The translations under genes and the position numbers were made by a program. The notes below the pieces were generated by a model. It worked only from the letters and a program-made list of their open reading frames with translations, was not told the DNA's origin and did not search any database. 64,000 bases of DNA from NCBI GenBank assembly GCA_023362775.1, contig JALMGJ010000003.1, forward strand, positions 182,253,725 through 182,317,724. Reading direction: 5' to 3'. The stretch comes from Charina bottae. Its lineage: Eukaryota > Chordata > Lepidosauria > Squamata > Charinaidae. Shown here piece by piece: positions 42,441 through 53,010 of this stretch; positions within the stretch are counted from its first letter, which is position 1, and the number at the start of each line of letters is the position of its first letter.

Positions 42441-44145
42441 ACAGGCTAAGTAAAGCAGAGATTTACTTTTTTATATAATAGCAAAAAATTATTTTACTGA
42501 AAATTCCTCTGTGCGCCACAGTGAGTTGAGAGGCACTGGAGCACAAGACTGCAGGGAAAGGCTGTGTGGAGAATAATGGTCTACTTGGGTGTTGCTGTTG
42601 CTTCTGAACAGACCAGAATGCTGGTCTGAGCAAATGCAATCCGACTGGTTAGAGTAGGACCTGAGACATAAAACGTTCATTTGGAGGTAATCCAATGCTG
42701 GAAGCAATTTTTAAAAAGGTGTGTGTGTTTTAATTCCAGTTTCATAAATTGGACTAACTACTTAGACCAGACCTAATTTCTACTCTGAGTTTACTCATTT
42801 CTTCTACCTGATGGTATTTGAAATTCTCTTGCCACTTTGATTCCCAGACTGTCAGACCTTAGTTCTGCTATGCTCCTTGGCTGGAGGGTGCTTGGCTAAA
42901 ATAAGGTCTCAAACTTAGCAAATTCTGCCATCATTGAAGTTTCTTTGTAGGAACAGGATGAACTCAAAAACACACAAACCACATTATGGTTTAGTGAGAT
43001 GTCTGAACCCACAAATTGCCTTTCTTTTGAGGGCGTAATCTGAGCTTCATCTTCCTTATAATCTTTTGTTATACTCTCAGAAGTCTGGGGGTCATGAGGC
43101 CTTGGCAGAAGTAAATTGCATTACAAATAAAGCAGTCGATTGTGATCCTCAATTCTCTGGGCTGGGGATATATTTAAAACTTTAGAAATATATTGCAGAA
43201 AGGCTCCTGGTAGGGTTGTCCATTTCATTTATAAAGCATCTTTTATACAGGACATAACTATAAAAAGGCATCATTTTAGCTGAATCCTATTTGCCATCGC
43301 TTACAGTACCCATCCTGAAAGATGATTCCAACTATCCCTTTTTTATTATTTTATTCCACTTTTTTCTGGGCAAGTGGGTAGATATTCAAAGTAAGTTATA
43401 TTTACGTATCATTTTTTGTTTTTTAAGAAACAAAATTTTGTTTTGTTTTATGGGGCCATTTTGGGGATTGGAGACATTCTTGGAAGTAAAGATGATGCTG
43501 GAGGTTTGCCAAATTTCCTTTCTTTAATTTTGTTTTAATATAGAAGGTTTTATGGTATCAAAAACCTGACAGACACCAGGGAAAATGTCTGTGGGCACAT
43601 TTAAGTCCATTCCCATTCCATACTGTAATGGTAGACAGAATAACTTTTTTAAAAGGTCTTGCCAGTCATGTGACAAATTCATCCATAATTATGCAATAAT
43701 TACTGATCAAAAGGCTCTGATTATGTTTAATTAAAGACCCTGAAGATATAAGGGCAAATTGACACAGCCTTCTTGTCCCAGCATGAGAATGGCCCACTAA
43801 GCTTTTCCAGAGGACATGTCTAGATGCCACTGCCTGTATTTCATTGTCCCCTGGCAGCTGAGGCAGCCTGAGCCTGGCTTTAGGTACCTGTCCTAGATGT
43901 AGTGTCTTCTGTCTTATCTTGCCTCCAGATGCTGTATGTGGACAATGTAGGGTGCACTGTTGCATGTGATGGAAGTGGCCTGAAATGACATGTTGTGTTA
44001 GCAGACTTGTGACTCCAGTTGGTTCCTGTGGGACCACTCCCACCTGGTCCCTGACCTGTTCTCCCACCCCCAGTCCTCTTTCTGCTGTGAGGGAGAACCC
44101 TGGTTTCTACAACCACTTATGAGTTGGTTTTCTGGCATCTGAATA
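42441..44145. other. GNAL intron; no feature recognised
   Basis: Unique-looking sequence; short ORFs only. Confidence 0.4.
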
Positions 44146-44469
44146 ACCTAGAGCAAGGGTCGGAAATGGCGGCTCGCGAGCCATATGCGGCTCTTTGGCC
44201 CCTTGAGTGTGGCTCTTCCGCAGCTGAACTCACCCCCGCCCCTTCCACGCAATTGGATCCCGCCCCCAAACTCCGCGGCTCTCCCGCCCTGCCCCACCCC
44301 CACCCCGCGCAAAGTCCAGGTCAGGTCGAGTAGTCACCCCTCGGATCCGAAGCCACAGGTGGCGAGGGCGCTGCCTGCCCACCGTGCTCGGTGCCCCGCG
44401 CCACAACCCGACGGCCGGCGGGGAGCGTCCCGTGATATCATCGCCTGTCCCTCCCTCGCTTCCTCTCGC

Positions 44470-44677
44470 GCTTGGCTCTTAGGCGCTCTTGCTCAAGGCC
44501 AGGGCCACCCGCAGCCGCCCACACCTCGCGCACAGCCCGCGGGGCTCTCTGCAGCTCCCAAGGCATGCCGGCCCCTCCTCCGTCGAAGGGAGCGGCAGAG
44601 AGCCTCGCGGGCTGTGCGCGAGGTGTGGGCGGCTGCGGGTGGCCCTGGCCTTGAGCAAGAGCGCGTAAGAGCCAAGC
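44470..44677. repeat. Long inverted repeat (83-bp arms, 42-bp spacer)
   Basis: Arms 44470-44552 and 44595-44677 are reverse complements with only about two mismatches (for example GGGGCTCTCTGC against GCAGAGAGCCTC). The pairing can extend a further 6-7 bp into the spacer. Confidence 0.92.
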
Positions 44678-45618
44678 TCCGGGCGCTCCGGCTGGGGTGC
44701 AGCGGGATGGGAGCGTTGCCGGCCCGCGAGGACCGGCCAGGGAAGGTGAGCGAGGGCCATGGGAGAACTAAGAATTGGGGGTGGCTCGCAGCGTGTGAAT
44801 GCGTGAGAGGGCCGGCCAGATCCGAGCCTTTCCTCCCCGATGGGGTTCAGGGTCTGAACAGGCAGCATGGCCGTGGGGAAGAGGAAGGCATACGGCATCT
44901 TTATTGCCTCGTCCAACTGGGCTGCAACGCGTGTGTGTTTGACTGCCAAATATACAGTAACCAGGAGTGCAGAAGCATCTCTCCAAAACGGGCTGGGTGT
45001 GAAGGCCAGGTGGCTGCGCATAATTTTTCTCATGTTTCAGAAAAGGTGTGCAGCCGCCTTAAAACCAACTTCTCTGACTTCCTTTGTGGGAGGAGGCAGC
45101 AGCCCTTCTCAGCCCAGCAGGACGTGGCCTGCAGAATTTTCTCTCCTCTTCCTTGCAATGGTCCTTTTTGGAGGCGCAGCAGGGAGAGAGTTTTAGCCAG
45201 TGACATTCTCTCATCCAGAGCAGGGAAGGGGAGATTATTTTCTCTTGATCCTCCCCCCCCACTGCAAAAGCCTCCCTTCCTAAGTTGAAACTGGCTCTGA
45301 TTGTAGGGAGAGATGGTCTGCAGATTCTCAACTCTTGGAGCTGTCGGGGGAGGCATTGTTAGGCTTGGTCGCTTGGAAATACCCCTGCAGCAGGAAGGTT
45401 AGGGAAGCGTGCGGGCGCGTGGGGGGGCGTGGGGGGGCAGTTAAGGTGCTAGCTGCAACTGCCGCCCCCGAAGTGACCATATTCCACTCTTCCAACAGAA
45501 ATTCCCCCAAGGAAAGGGTCGCTCTTTCCCTCAAGGAAATGTGCTTATTGCTTATTGCTCCAGCAATAAGGCTTGAGAAAAGGAGGAAAAACTGTGTGTG
45601 TTTTGCATTTTGCACGCC

Positions 45619-45770
45619 ATTGGCTCCCGCCCGCAAACCCCGCCCCCTTCCACGCGATTGGCTCCCGCCCGCAAACCCCGCCCCCTTCCACGCAATTGGC
45701 TCCCGCCCGCATACCCCGCCCCCTTCCACGCGATTGGCCCCCGCCCGCAAATCCCGCCCCCTGGCTCTCA
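45619..45770. repeat. Four 38-bp tandem units with CCAAT and GC boxes
   Basis: ATTGGCTCCCGCCCGC recurs at 45619, 45657, 45695 and 45733, an exact 38-bp spacing. Each unit carries ATTGG (reverse CCAAT) and CCCCGCCCCC or a near match. Confidence 0.95.
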
Positions 45771-45844
45771 AGCATTTCAAAACGTCCCTGAGCATGTCAA
45801 AATGGCTCCCGGCATAAAAAAGTTTGCCGACCCCTGACCTAGAG

Positions 45845-46093
45845 CATAGCTTTCCAAACTCTGTGTCGGGACACGTTAGTGTGTCGGCTGCAGTGTCTGG
45901 GTGTGTCGCGGCTCCGAGCCCTGCCAGGATTCCGCATAGGTCCTAGTGCCTGCCTTGTGCCTTGCTGCCTCCAAACCTGCTGTGATTCCGCGCAGGTCCT
46001 AGTGCCTGCCTTGTGCCCTGCTGTAAGAGTGTGTCGCCAAATGATGCATGTCTAAAAAGTGTGTCACCAACATGAAAAGTTTGGAAAGCTCTG
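45845..46093 (+). mobile_element. hAT MITE, family B
   Basis: Ends CATAGCTTTCCAAACT and, reversed, CAGAGCTTTCCAAACTTTTC; flanked by ACCTAGAG at 45837-45844 and 46094-46101, the same 8-mer that flanks the preceding element. Confidence 0.9.
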
Positions 46094-46101
46094 ACCTAGA
46101 G

Positions 46102-47029
46102 AGTGCAAAGCTCTGAAATCAAGTAGCTTGTCCCTGACTTAAGATGAGTACAGTAATTGGAGTGTAACTGAAAACACTTGCCTCTTGCTGTTGGTTCCTC
46201 ACTTCTCCTCATGTAATGTAGTTTACAGCTCCCACACTACTTCCCACAGCTAAACTCCTTTCTCAGACTCTATCTCTTCTTGTTGTATTGCTTTCTTTTT
46301 TCCTTTCTCCTTTTACCACTGTTTTAGACTTTTTCTCTTTGTCCTGTTTTATTAAATAATTAAAGCAAAACTCCCTCCCTCCATCCCTTCAGTACCACTT
46401 TTTAAGCAGTTGCACAAGTCTGGATGACCACTTGATGGTAGCCAGGAAATATAGAAACATTCTAACTCTTTGCAGTCCCCTGTCATTCAATAGGTTAAAC
46501 AGTCAACCAAATGACCCATGATTTTTTTTAAAAAAAGTTTAATTAGTCAACAGTATAATGGGCAAAAAATATAGCATATGGAGTTGTGCATAACAATTGG
46601 AGGAGGCTTTTCATAGGGGTGGATGGTGTTGGGTGGAGTTGGAATTTCACCCAAGGGAGGCATCAATCAGGTTCCCAAAGAAAGTTGTGGATTAAAGCTA
46701 TACTGATAGCACCGCAGCACAGACCCATTCCAGATGCAGCAAGATAATAGGGCTGCACGATTTCCCGCTAGCTCTGGAACGGGAGGGAGGACAGCAAAGA
46801 AATCTATCCAAAATAAGGGATAGAAAATGAGTTGGGTCTATGAAGCAAATATGTATTTTAAAATAAAGATAGGAGATAATTAGTGATACAGTAATTGCAA
46901 ATATTACTCCAGCCTCGTTTAAAAACCACATATGAAGACATGGACTGATTATGTCCATCAGATTCATGTCAACTCTTAGCGATGACATAGAGAGATTTTC
47001 TGCAGGATGATCTGTCCCCAACCTGGTCC
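46102..47029. other. GNAL intron; no feature recognised
   Basis: Unique-looking sequence. Confidence 0.4.
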
Positions 47030-48192
47030 TTCATATCTTCCAATGGTGTAGTCGTCACCACTGTAAATGAGTCCATTTGCCTTGGTGGTGGTTGTCCTCT
47101 TTTTCCCATTCCTTCCACTTTTCCCAACATTATAGACTTTTCAAGAGAGTTAGATCTTCACAGAATGCATCCAAAATATGATAATTTGTACCTCAAGTGA
47201 GAACTCTGGATTGATCTATGATCCATTTCTTTTCTTGGCTATCCATAGTATTCTGAGGAGTTTCTCCAACATCTAAGTTGAAAAGCATCAGTATTCTTTT
47301 GATCCTGCTTCTTCAAAGCCCAACTTTTGCTTCTGTAAGATGTCATAGGAAAAATGATTTTGTGTAGGTGTAGACACATCCCAGCATCTGAATATCTTTT
47401 CCAAGATTTTCATTGCTACCCCACCAAATGCTTGTCTGTGGTATATTTCTTGACTGCTGGTTCGTTTACTGTTGATAGTTAATCCTAAAAGGCAGAAGTT
47501 ACCACCACTTCAATATCCTTATTGTCAATTTTAAGGCTTTTTGCTGTGCCTATTGTTATTAGTTTGGTGGGTTTTATACTTAGTCACATTTTTTCACTGT
47601 GCTCTTTGACTCATTACGAGAGCTTCCAGGTCAATTGCATTTTCAGCTATCAGAGTAGAGTCATCAGCATAGCACAAATGATTGATGTTTCTTTCTCCAA
47701 TTTTTAAACCATGCTCATCTCCTGCAGTCCAGCTTCCTCGATATATACTGTATTCAGCATATAGATTGAATAAATAAAAGAGTATTCAGCCTTGGAGGGG
47801 CGTGGTGGCTCAGCGGGTAAGACGCCAGGCTTGTCGATCGGAAGATCGCAAGTTCGGAGGTTCGAATCCCTAGCCCCGCATGACAGAGTGAGCTCCCGCA
47901 CTCGCCCCAGCTCTTGCCAACCTAGCAATTTGAAAGCATGCAAATGCAAGTAGATAAATAGGCACCACTTCGGTGGGTAGGTAACAGCTTTCCGCGCGCG
48001 TCATGCTGGCCACATGACCGTGGAAGCGTCTTCGGACAACGCTGGCTCTTCGGCTAACAAACGGAGATGAGCACCAGCCCCTAGAGTCGGACACGACTGC
48101 ACAAATGTGCGGGGGGAACCTTTACCTTTACCTATTCAGCCTTGTCTCATTCCTTTGCCAGCCTGAAGCCAGTCTGTTTTGCCATACTCTGT
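47030..48192 (-). mobile_element. Old RTE-type LINE, interrupted by SINE E
   Basis: Minus strand of 47610-47690 reads INHLCYADDSTLIAENAIDL (motif C, YADD), with the GSTINSKGTSS-like region near 47450 and the C-terminal part near 47100-47330. Many stops and frameshifts. The sequence resumes after the SINE at 48144 and runs to about 48192. Confidence 0.75.
47794..48132 (+). mobile_element. Sauria-type SINE, copy E
   Basis: Complete: GGGGCGTGGTGGCTCAGCGG head with exact box A (TGGCTCAGCGG) and box B (GGTTCGAATCC), body, AGAGTCGGACACGACTG 3' domain and ACCTTTACCTTTACC tail. 11-bp duplication TATTCAGCCTT at 47783-47793 and 48133-48143. Confidence 0.96.
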
Positions 48193-48960
48193 CCAGATTG
48201 GACCCAACTGGTATCCAACTTTCCTTTCTGGGTAAGGTTGTTGAGAAGGTAGTTGGTCTGCAGCTGATCAGAACCCTGGAGGAAATGGATCATCTAGATC
48301 TGTTCCAGTATGGTTTCAGGCCAGGATTTAGTACTGAGACAACTTTGGTTGTGCTTGTAGATGACTTGTGGTGGGGCCAGGATGTAGGTAGTACATTCAT
48401 CCTTGTGCTCCTTGATCTCTCAGTGGCTGTTGATACTGTCAACCATGGTATCCTTCTAAGCCAGCTCTGTGGGTTGGGGGCACCGTTTTATGGTGATTCT
48501 CTTCCTTTCTCCAGGGTTGGTTCCAGTTGGTATTGGTGGGGTGAGCAATCTTCCCTAGCCCCTCCTTTGTGGGATGCTGCAGGGTTCTATTCTCTCTCCT
48601 CCTTTTCAACATCTACAGTGGATATAAAAAGTCTACACACCCCTGTTGAAATGCCAGGTTTTTGAGATGTAAAAAAATCAGACCAAGATAAATCACTTCA
48701 GAATTTTTCTCACCTTTAATATAACATACAAGCTGTACAATTCAATTGAAAAACAAACTGAAATCTTTTAGGGGGGAAAAATAAAAATAAAAAACTAGAA
48801 TAACAGGTGTGGTTCAAAGTGCTGGTTGTTACCCATAAAGCGCTACATGGCATAGGACCCGGTTACTTGAGGGACTGCCTGACTCTCATAGTATTTGCCC
48901 TGCCAATTCAATCTTACAGGGTTGGCATGCTCCAGGTTCCTTTAATTAAACAATGCCATC
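48193..48960 (+). mobile_element. L2-like LINE fragment, interrupted by a Tc1 element
   Basis: Reads LGKVVEKVVGLQLIRTLEEM, FQYGFRPGFSTETTL and LLDLSVAVDTVNHGILLSQL (RT fingers and motif A, with the motif-A Phe replaced), then after the insertion FKVLVVTHKALHGIGPGYLR. The RT segment between them is missing, so a deletion accompanied or followed the insertion. Confidence 0.82.
48616..48805 (+). mobile_element. Tc1/mariner element, left end, truncated
   Basis: Starts CAGTGGATATAAAAAGTCTA right after TA (48614-48615), followed by CACACCCCTGTTGAAATGCC and an AT-rich stretch. From memory this is a terminus of Tc1-like elements common in teleost fish. No transposase and no right end. Confidence 0.65.
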
Positions 48961-49424
48961 TATCAGGACCCCAGAATGCAGAGCCCTCCTGGCCGGCAGT
49001 GGGCTGCAGAAGTGGGGCAGGCCTGCCAAAAGCCTGGTGTCCAGGGAGGTGGCAGCAGCGAGCACGCATGCATACATGACCCCTGGCTGGCGGCGGGCTA
49101 AGACTGCTGAAGCAGGGCAGGCCTGCCAGGAGCCCAGTGACCAGGGAGGTGGTGGCTAGGCAGCAGCAGCGAGCCCAGCACCAACTCTGCAGTGGGGTTT
49201 GAGGCCAGCCAGCAGCAGCGAGCCCAGTGGAGGGGAGGGGAAGAAGACAAGGTTAGCTGGGGGTGGCTGCAGTGGGTAGGCAGCGTCGGAATAGAGCAGC
49301 CTGTTCATCTTGGCCATGCTGTGCAGGGCACCAAAAGAGCAGAGATGTGGGGGAGATAGGCGGGTGGGGGGAGTTGAAGTGGAGGCAGCTTGCGCGGGGT
49401 AGGAGAACATGACCACAGGACGCT
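48961..49424. repeat. GC-rich unclassified segment, possibly interior of a Tigger-like element
   Basis: Contains repeated GGGCAGGCCTGCCA and AGCAGCAGCGAGCCCAG blocks and leads directly into a Tigger-like right end at 49425. The association is inferred from position only. Confidence 0.35.
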
Positions 49425-49523
49425 GCAACAGTCGTAAGTTCGAGGACCAGTTAGTGCATTTTTCAGTGCCATTGTAACTTTGAACGGTCGCTGAACAAAT
49501 GGTTGTAACCCAAGGACTACCTC
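49425..49523 (+). mobile_element. Tigger/pogo-like element, right end
   Basis: CAGTCGTAAGTTCGAGGACC, then AACGGTCGCTGAACAAATGG and CCAAGGACTACCT, the same right end as at 15781-16030. Confidence 0.65.
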
Positions 49524-50079
49524 TACGTTAAAAAGTGCTATACAGTACAAGTATCTGGAGTTAAACTTTTTGGGGGTATGAAAAGGGATGCTTGGTGGAA
49601 TAATTTAGTGAAGGAGAGTATGGGATGGGAATATGGAAAGATGCATATTAGAGAATTAATGCTGTAAAACTGAGGTTGAAAGATACTGCATAATGTCTAT
49701 AGTGAGAAAAACATAGCTTCAAAGAATGTAGTCAAAGACAGCAAGAAATATAAAATTGAAAGGGGCAGAGAAAATGCAATGTGATTTTGATGGAAATAAA
49801 ATCTGTTTTGGAAATGGGTGAAGAGGACTAAACAAGGAGCCTTCAGCTAATTTGGGAGGAAACTGAAGGAACACTGAAGAGAGAATTTTAGAAATGTGTA
49901 TGAGAAATATAGTGATATGTCAAAGAATTGAATGAAATAAACGCTATAGCTGTTAGCATCGAAGAAAAATTTGATGTATGGAAATTATATAGACTGTGAG
50001 AATGTTGAAAAATAGTAATTATCAAATGCATTTGTTTTATGCCGTGAAACAACCCTAGTCTACATATTGATTAGATATA
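49524..50079. other. GNAL intron; no feature recognised
   Basis: AT-rich unique-looking sequence. Confidence 0.4.
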
Positions 50080-50260
50080 TATCCTGACTTTCCTTCAGGA
50101 AATCAAGGCAACGTACATTGGGATCTCCTTCCATTTTATCCCCACAAAAACCCAATGAAGAAGGTTGGTCTAAGAGAGAGTGATTAGCTCAAAATCATCC
50201 CAATAACCTAGTCCAACTGCTTAACTTTAATCTTTAAGGTAGCTTTGAAAATTAGCCCAC
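50080..50260 (-). repeat. Old CORE/MIR-like SINE fragment
   Basis: TATCCTGACTTTCCTTCAGG, CATTTTATCCCCACAAAAAC and AGAGAGAGTGATTAGCTCAA follow the order of amniote CORE-SINE sequence. Diverged. Confidence 0.45.
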
Positions 50261-50935
50261 AGGATTACTAGCCAGCACATTTTTCAGTAACTTTCTAAGA
50301 AGTTTTTCCATGCTGGTTGGGGAGAAGATGGTAATAATCTGTCCTATCTACTCAAAGCTCTGCATGAAATTATTGGTTGTCTGTAGCTATAAGCCACATT
50401 TTTAATTAACATTCCTTTAAAGGTTCTTATGCCTTTAAACTATATGTTTTTAAATTTATTAAGAAGCAATAAAATGGGCTGAACACACTTTTTGAAATGA
50501 CCAAAATCAGTTTCTGTACCCATGGTGATAAGGCTTGAATAGTTATCCCCAGTTATTTCTTTTTTTTTAACAGAAACCCCACGCCATTTCATTATAAAAA
50601 TGGAAAGAACAAAATTAGAGTGCCAGTGCAATCATCTGCATGCCAACGCAGAAGTAAGCCCCACCGAGCTCAGTGTTTCTTACTCCCACGAAAGTGAAAA
50701 TAGGATTAAAAGAAAAGAAATTTCTTTTAGGCTCTCCTTGCTGGAACAGTATCTTATTTTAGGATTATTAAGAGTAGGTACTCATCTGAAATTAGTTTTT
50801 ATTTTTGCTGTGATGCTGCACTTTGTGCTTATCAGAAACAATAAAATGAAGTAAGGACCCTGTAATTAACATTTCTGACAACTTTTGCTAAATATGACTT
50901 ACTTATAAGCAAAGCTATTCCGGGGGTGGGGGTTA
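50261..50935. other. GNAL intron; no feature recognised
   Basis: AT-rich unique-looking sequence. Confidence 0.4.
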
Positions 50936-51290
50936 TTTATTTATTTAACACATTTCTGTCTCACTGCAATCAAAACCACCTCAGTGGCTTACATGGAATA
51001 TAAAAACCAATTAAAACATCCACAGTGCAAACTTCCATTAAAACAATAAAGTAACAGCAACCAAAAATAAGAATACAAACAAAAGTTAAAGATGACATGA
51101 TAAAATCAGGGGAAGTCTCTCTAAATCAGTTCCATCTTTACTAGCTTCCAAAACATCAACAAGGAGAGGACTAGCCTGATCTCTAACAGGAGACTCTTCC
51201 ACAGCGTCAGCAGTTGCTAACGAAAGGTAGCGCCTTCTCACTACAGCCCCCGGATGCTCCCAAAAATGTGGGAAATGTAATTCACATGTT
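50936..51290 (-). repeat. Old LINE 3' end
   Basis: (TTAT)n, then TTTCTGTCTCACTGC, CTCAGTGGCTTACATGGAAT and an A/C-rich stretch typical of old L2/CR1-type 3' ends read backwards. A related segment is at 54836-55165. Confidence 0.4.
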
Positions 51291-51448
51291 CACACGTGTT
51301 CAGCTTCCAAATCCTGCTTGTAGCTAATTGTGGAAAGGTGAAATCTCAGCAGCACTAAAAGTCATCTCTTTCTTTTCTGTTACTTATCTTATGCAGGTTT
51401 TTCTTTTATACTTGTTCTAAGCATCTTCTTAAGTCTAAGATAGTATAA

Positions 51449-51541
51449 TGATTATATTGTATTGTCGAAGGCTTTCACGGCCGGAGTTCAATGGCTGTTG
51501 TGGGTGTTCCGGCCACACAGCCCGGAACACCCACAACAGCC
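51449..51541. mobile_element. Penelope-like fold-back fragment, third family
   Basis: Contains GTCGAAGGCTTTCACGGCCG and an exact 21-bp inverted repeat (51492-51512 with 51522-51542; GCTGTTGTGGGTGTTCC in one arm). Flanked by AATGATTATATT (51437-51448) and AATGATTGTATT (51542-51553), a 12-bp duplication with one mismatch. The hammerhead core is not included. Confidence 0.6.
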
Positions 51542-51553
51542 AATGATTGTATT

Positions 51554-52460
51554 ATTTTGTAACTCTTCTGCTTTTCCTCAGTTTTTTCCATATTAAACTA
51601 AAATATATTAATGTACTGCTGCTGTGTACAAAAAAATGCATGACTTTTCTCACTTCAGTAGTTTAAAAAATGTAAGTGTATCCAGAATATCCTTTAATAT
51701 ATCTGTAAGATGCAGAGACAATTTACTATTTGCATGTATTGCATGCAAAGCATTTAATAAGGCTACCAAGTAAAATAGTTTAATGTAGGAAATTAAGCTT
51801 GTTTGCTTATATTTTATGCATTTAGTTTGCTTTATTAATTAGATCCTGATGGTGGCAGCAGTTGTTAAGATACTTAGATCATACCTGTACTCCCACTTGG
51901 GGAAATGTTAATGTATTACTCAGAAATGTAGATAGACTAAAAATCATCCAAGCATGAATAAGGTACGTTTTTTTCTTCTTTTAACATTAGCTGTCACCCT
52001 GAAGATTTAATTAGAAATTCTAGCTAAGTAGTTATAATGTGAACATTAAAATATATTATGGAATATTAACATAACCTTGGAGTTTTGATCCATAAAACTG
52101 TATTCATTTTTGTGGTATTTCTTTAAAAATTCTAGATGCCAAGTTAAGAAACCAAGTTAAGAAGATTTGATGAACTGAATAAATATAAGATTAGCTATGA
52201 AAACAATGTAAAAAAACTTAGATGAACCCTATTTTTATCAAATTTTTGTTTTTGTTCAGAAAAGCTATGATATCTTGATAGAGAAAGTACAGGACAGATA
52301 CAGCATATCCTGTGTGTCAGACAAGTAAGCCATTTGAGCATCTTCAGAATGGCCTCTCCTTTAATGTCCTTTCAGGTTAGTAATGGAAGAGACAGTCCCT
52401 CATGGAGTTAAATCCTAACCTGTGTAGAATTTTAAAATTTAATACCAACTTAAATTATGC
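51554..52460. other. GNAL intron; no feature recognised
   Basis: AT-rich unique-looking sequence. Confidence 0.4.
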
Positions 52461-52779
52461 CCAGCGGGTAAAACGCCAGGCTTGTCGATCAGAAGATCTC
52501 ACGTTCGGAGGTTCGAATCCCTAGCCCTGCGTGCAGAGTGAGCTCCCGCACTCGCCCCAGCTCTTGCCAACCTAGCAATTCGAAAGCATGCAAATGCAGG
52601 TAGATGAATAGGTACTACTTCGGTGGGTAGGTAACAGCGTTCTGCGCGCGTCATGCCGGCCACATGACCGTGGAAGCGTCTTTGGACAGCGCTGGCTCTT
52701 CGGCTAACAAACGGAGATGAGCACCGGCCCCTAGAGTCGGACACGACTGCACAAATGTGCAGGGGAAACCTTTACCTTT
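52461..52779 (+). mobile_element. Sauria-type SINE, copy F, slightly 5'-truncated
   Basis: Starts CCCAGCGGGTAAAACGCCAG (first bases of the head missing), exact box B GGTTCGAATCC, complete body and ACCTTTACCTTT tail. Confidence 0.93.
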
Positions 52780-52875
52780 TACAGCAGGTCTTTTATTATA
52801 GGTATCAAGTCATCCTTGCGTTTTGTACTACTTAGCAGCTTAGCTGCACTTTTGCACTAACTGCACCTTCTACAA

Positions 52876-53002
52876 CAGTGTTTCTCAACCTTAGCAACTT
52901 TAAGATATGTGGACTTTAAGATGTGTAGACAACCCATGCTGGCTGGGGAATTCTGGGAGTTGACGTCCACACATCTTAAAGTTGCCAAGGTTGAGAACAC
53001 TG
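52876..53002 (+). mobile_element. Palindromic hAT MITE
   Basis: CAGTGTTTCTCAACCTTAGC to AAGGTTGAGAACACTG with arms containing AACTTTAAGAT and ATCTTAAAGTT. Flanks TTCTACAA and TTCTAGGC share five bases and the central TA. Confidence 0.8.
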
Positions 53003-53010
53003 TTCTAGGC

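Larger units (their letters stand above)
44154..45836 (+). mobile_element. hAT non-autonomous element, 1683 bp, family A
   Basis: Termini CAAGGGTCGGAAATGGCGGC and, reversed, CAGGGGTCGGCAAACTTTTT, with the exact 8-bp duplication ACCTAGAG (44146-44153 and 45837-45844). GC-rich ends, a long inverted repeat (44470-44677) and a four-unit CCAAT/GC-box array (45619-45760). The 367-codon open frame at 44185-45288 is Arg/Pro/Ala-rich and shows no hAT transposase or dimerisation domain, so it is a composition artefact. Confidence 0.9.

Noticed and set aside
42132..42449. 105-codon ORF in the GNAL intron
   Set aside because: Its second half is the A-rich tail of a LINE fragment; no homology recognised.
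44185..45288. 367-codon open frame
   Set aside because: Lies wholly inside a hAT element with a TSD, is Arg/Pro/Ala-rich, is open on both strands because of GC content, and shows no transposase or other domain.
45619..45770. CRISPR-like array
   Set aside because: Units are directly adjacent without variable spacers, in a vertebrate genome and inside a transposon.
47794..47880. tRNA gene
   Set aside because: Box A and B are present but it is the head of a SINE with TSD and tail; no separate mature tRNA end.
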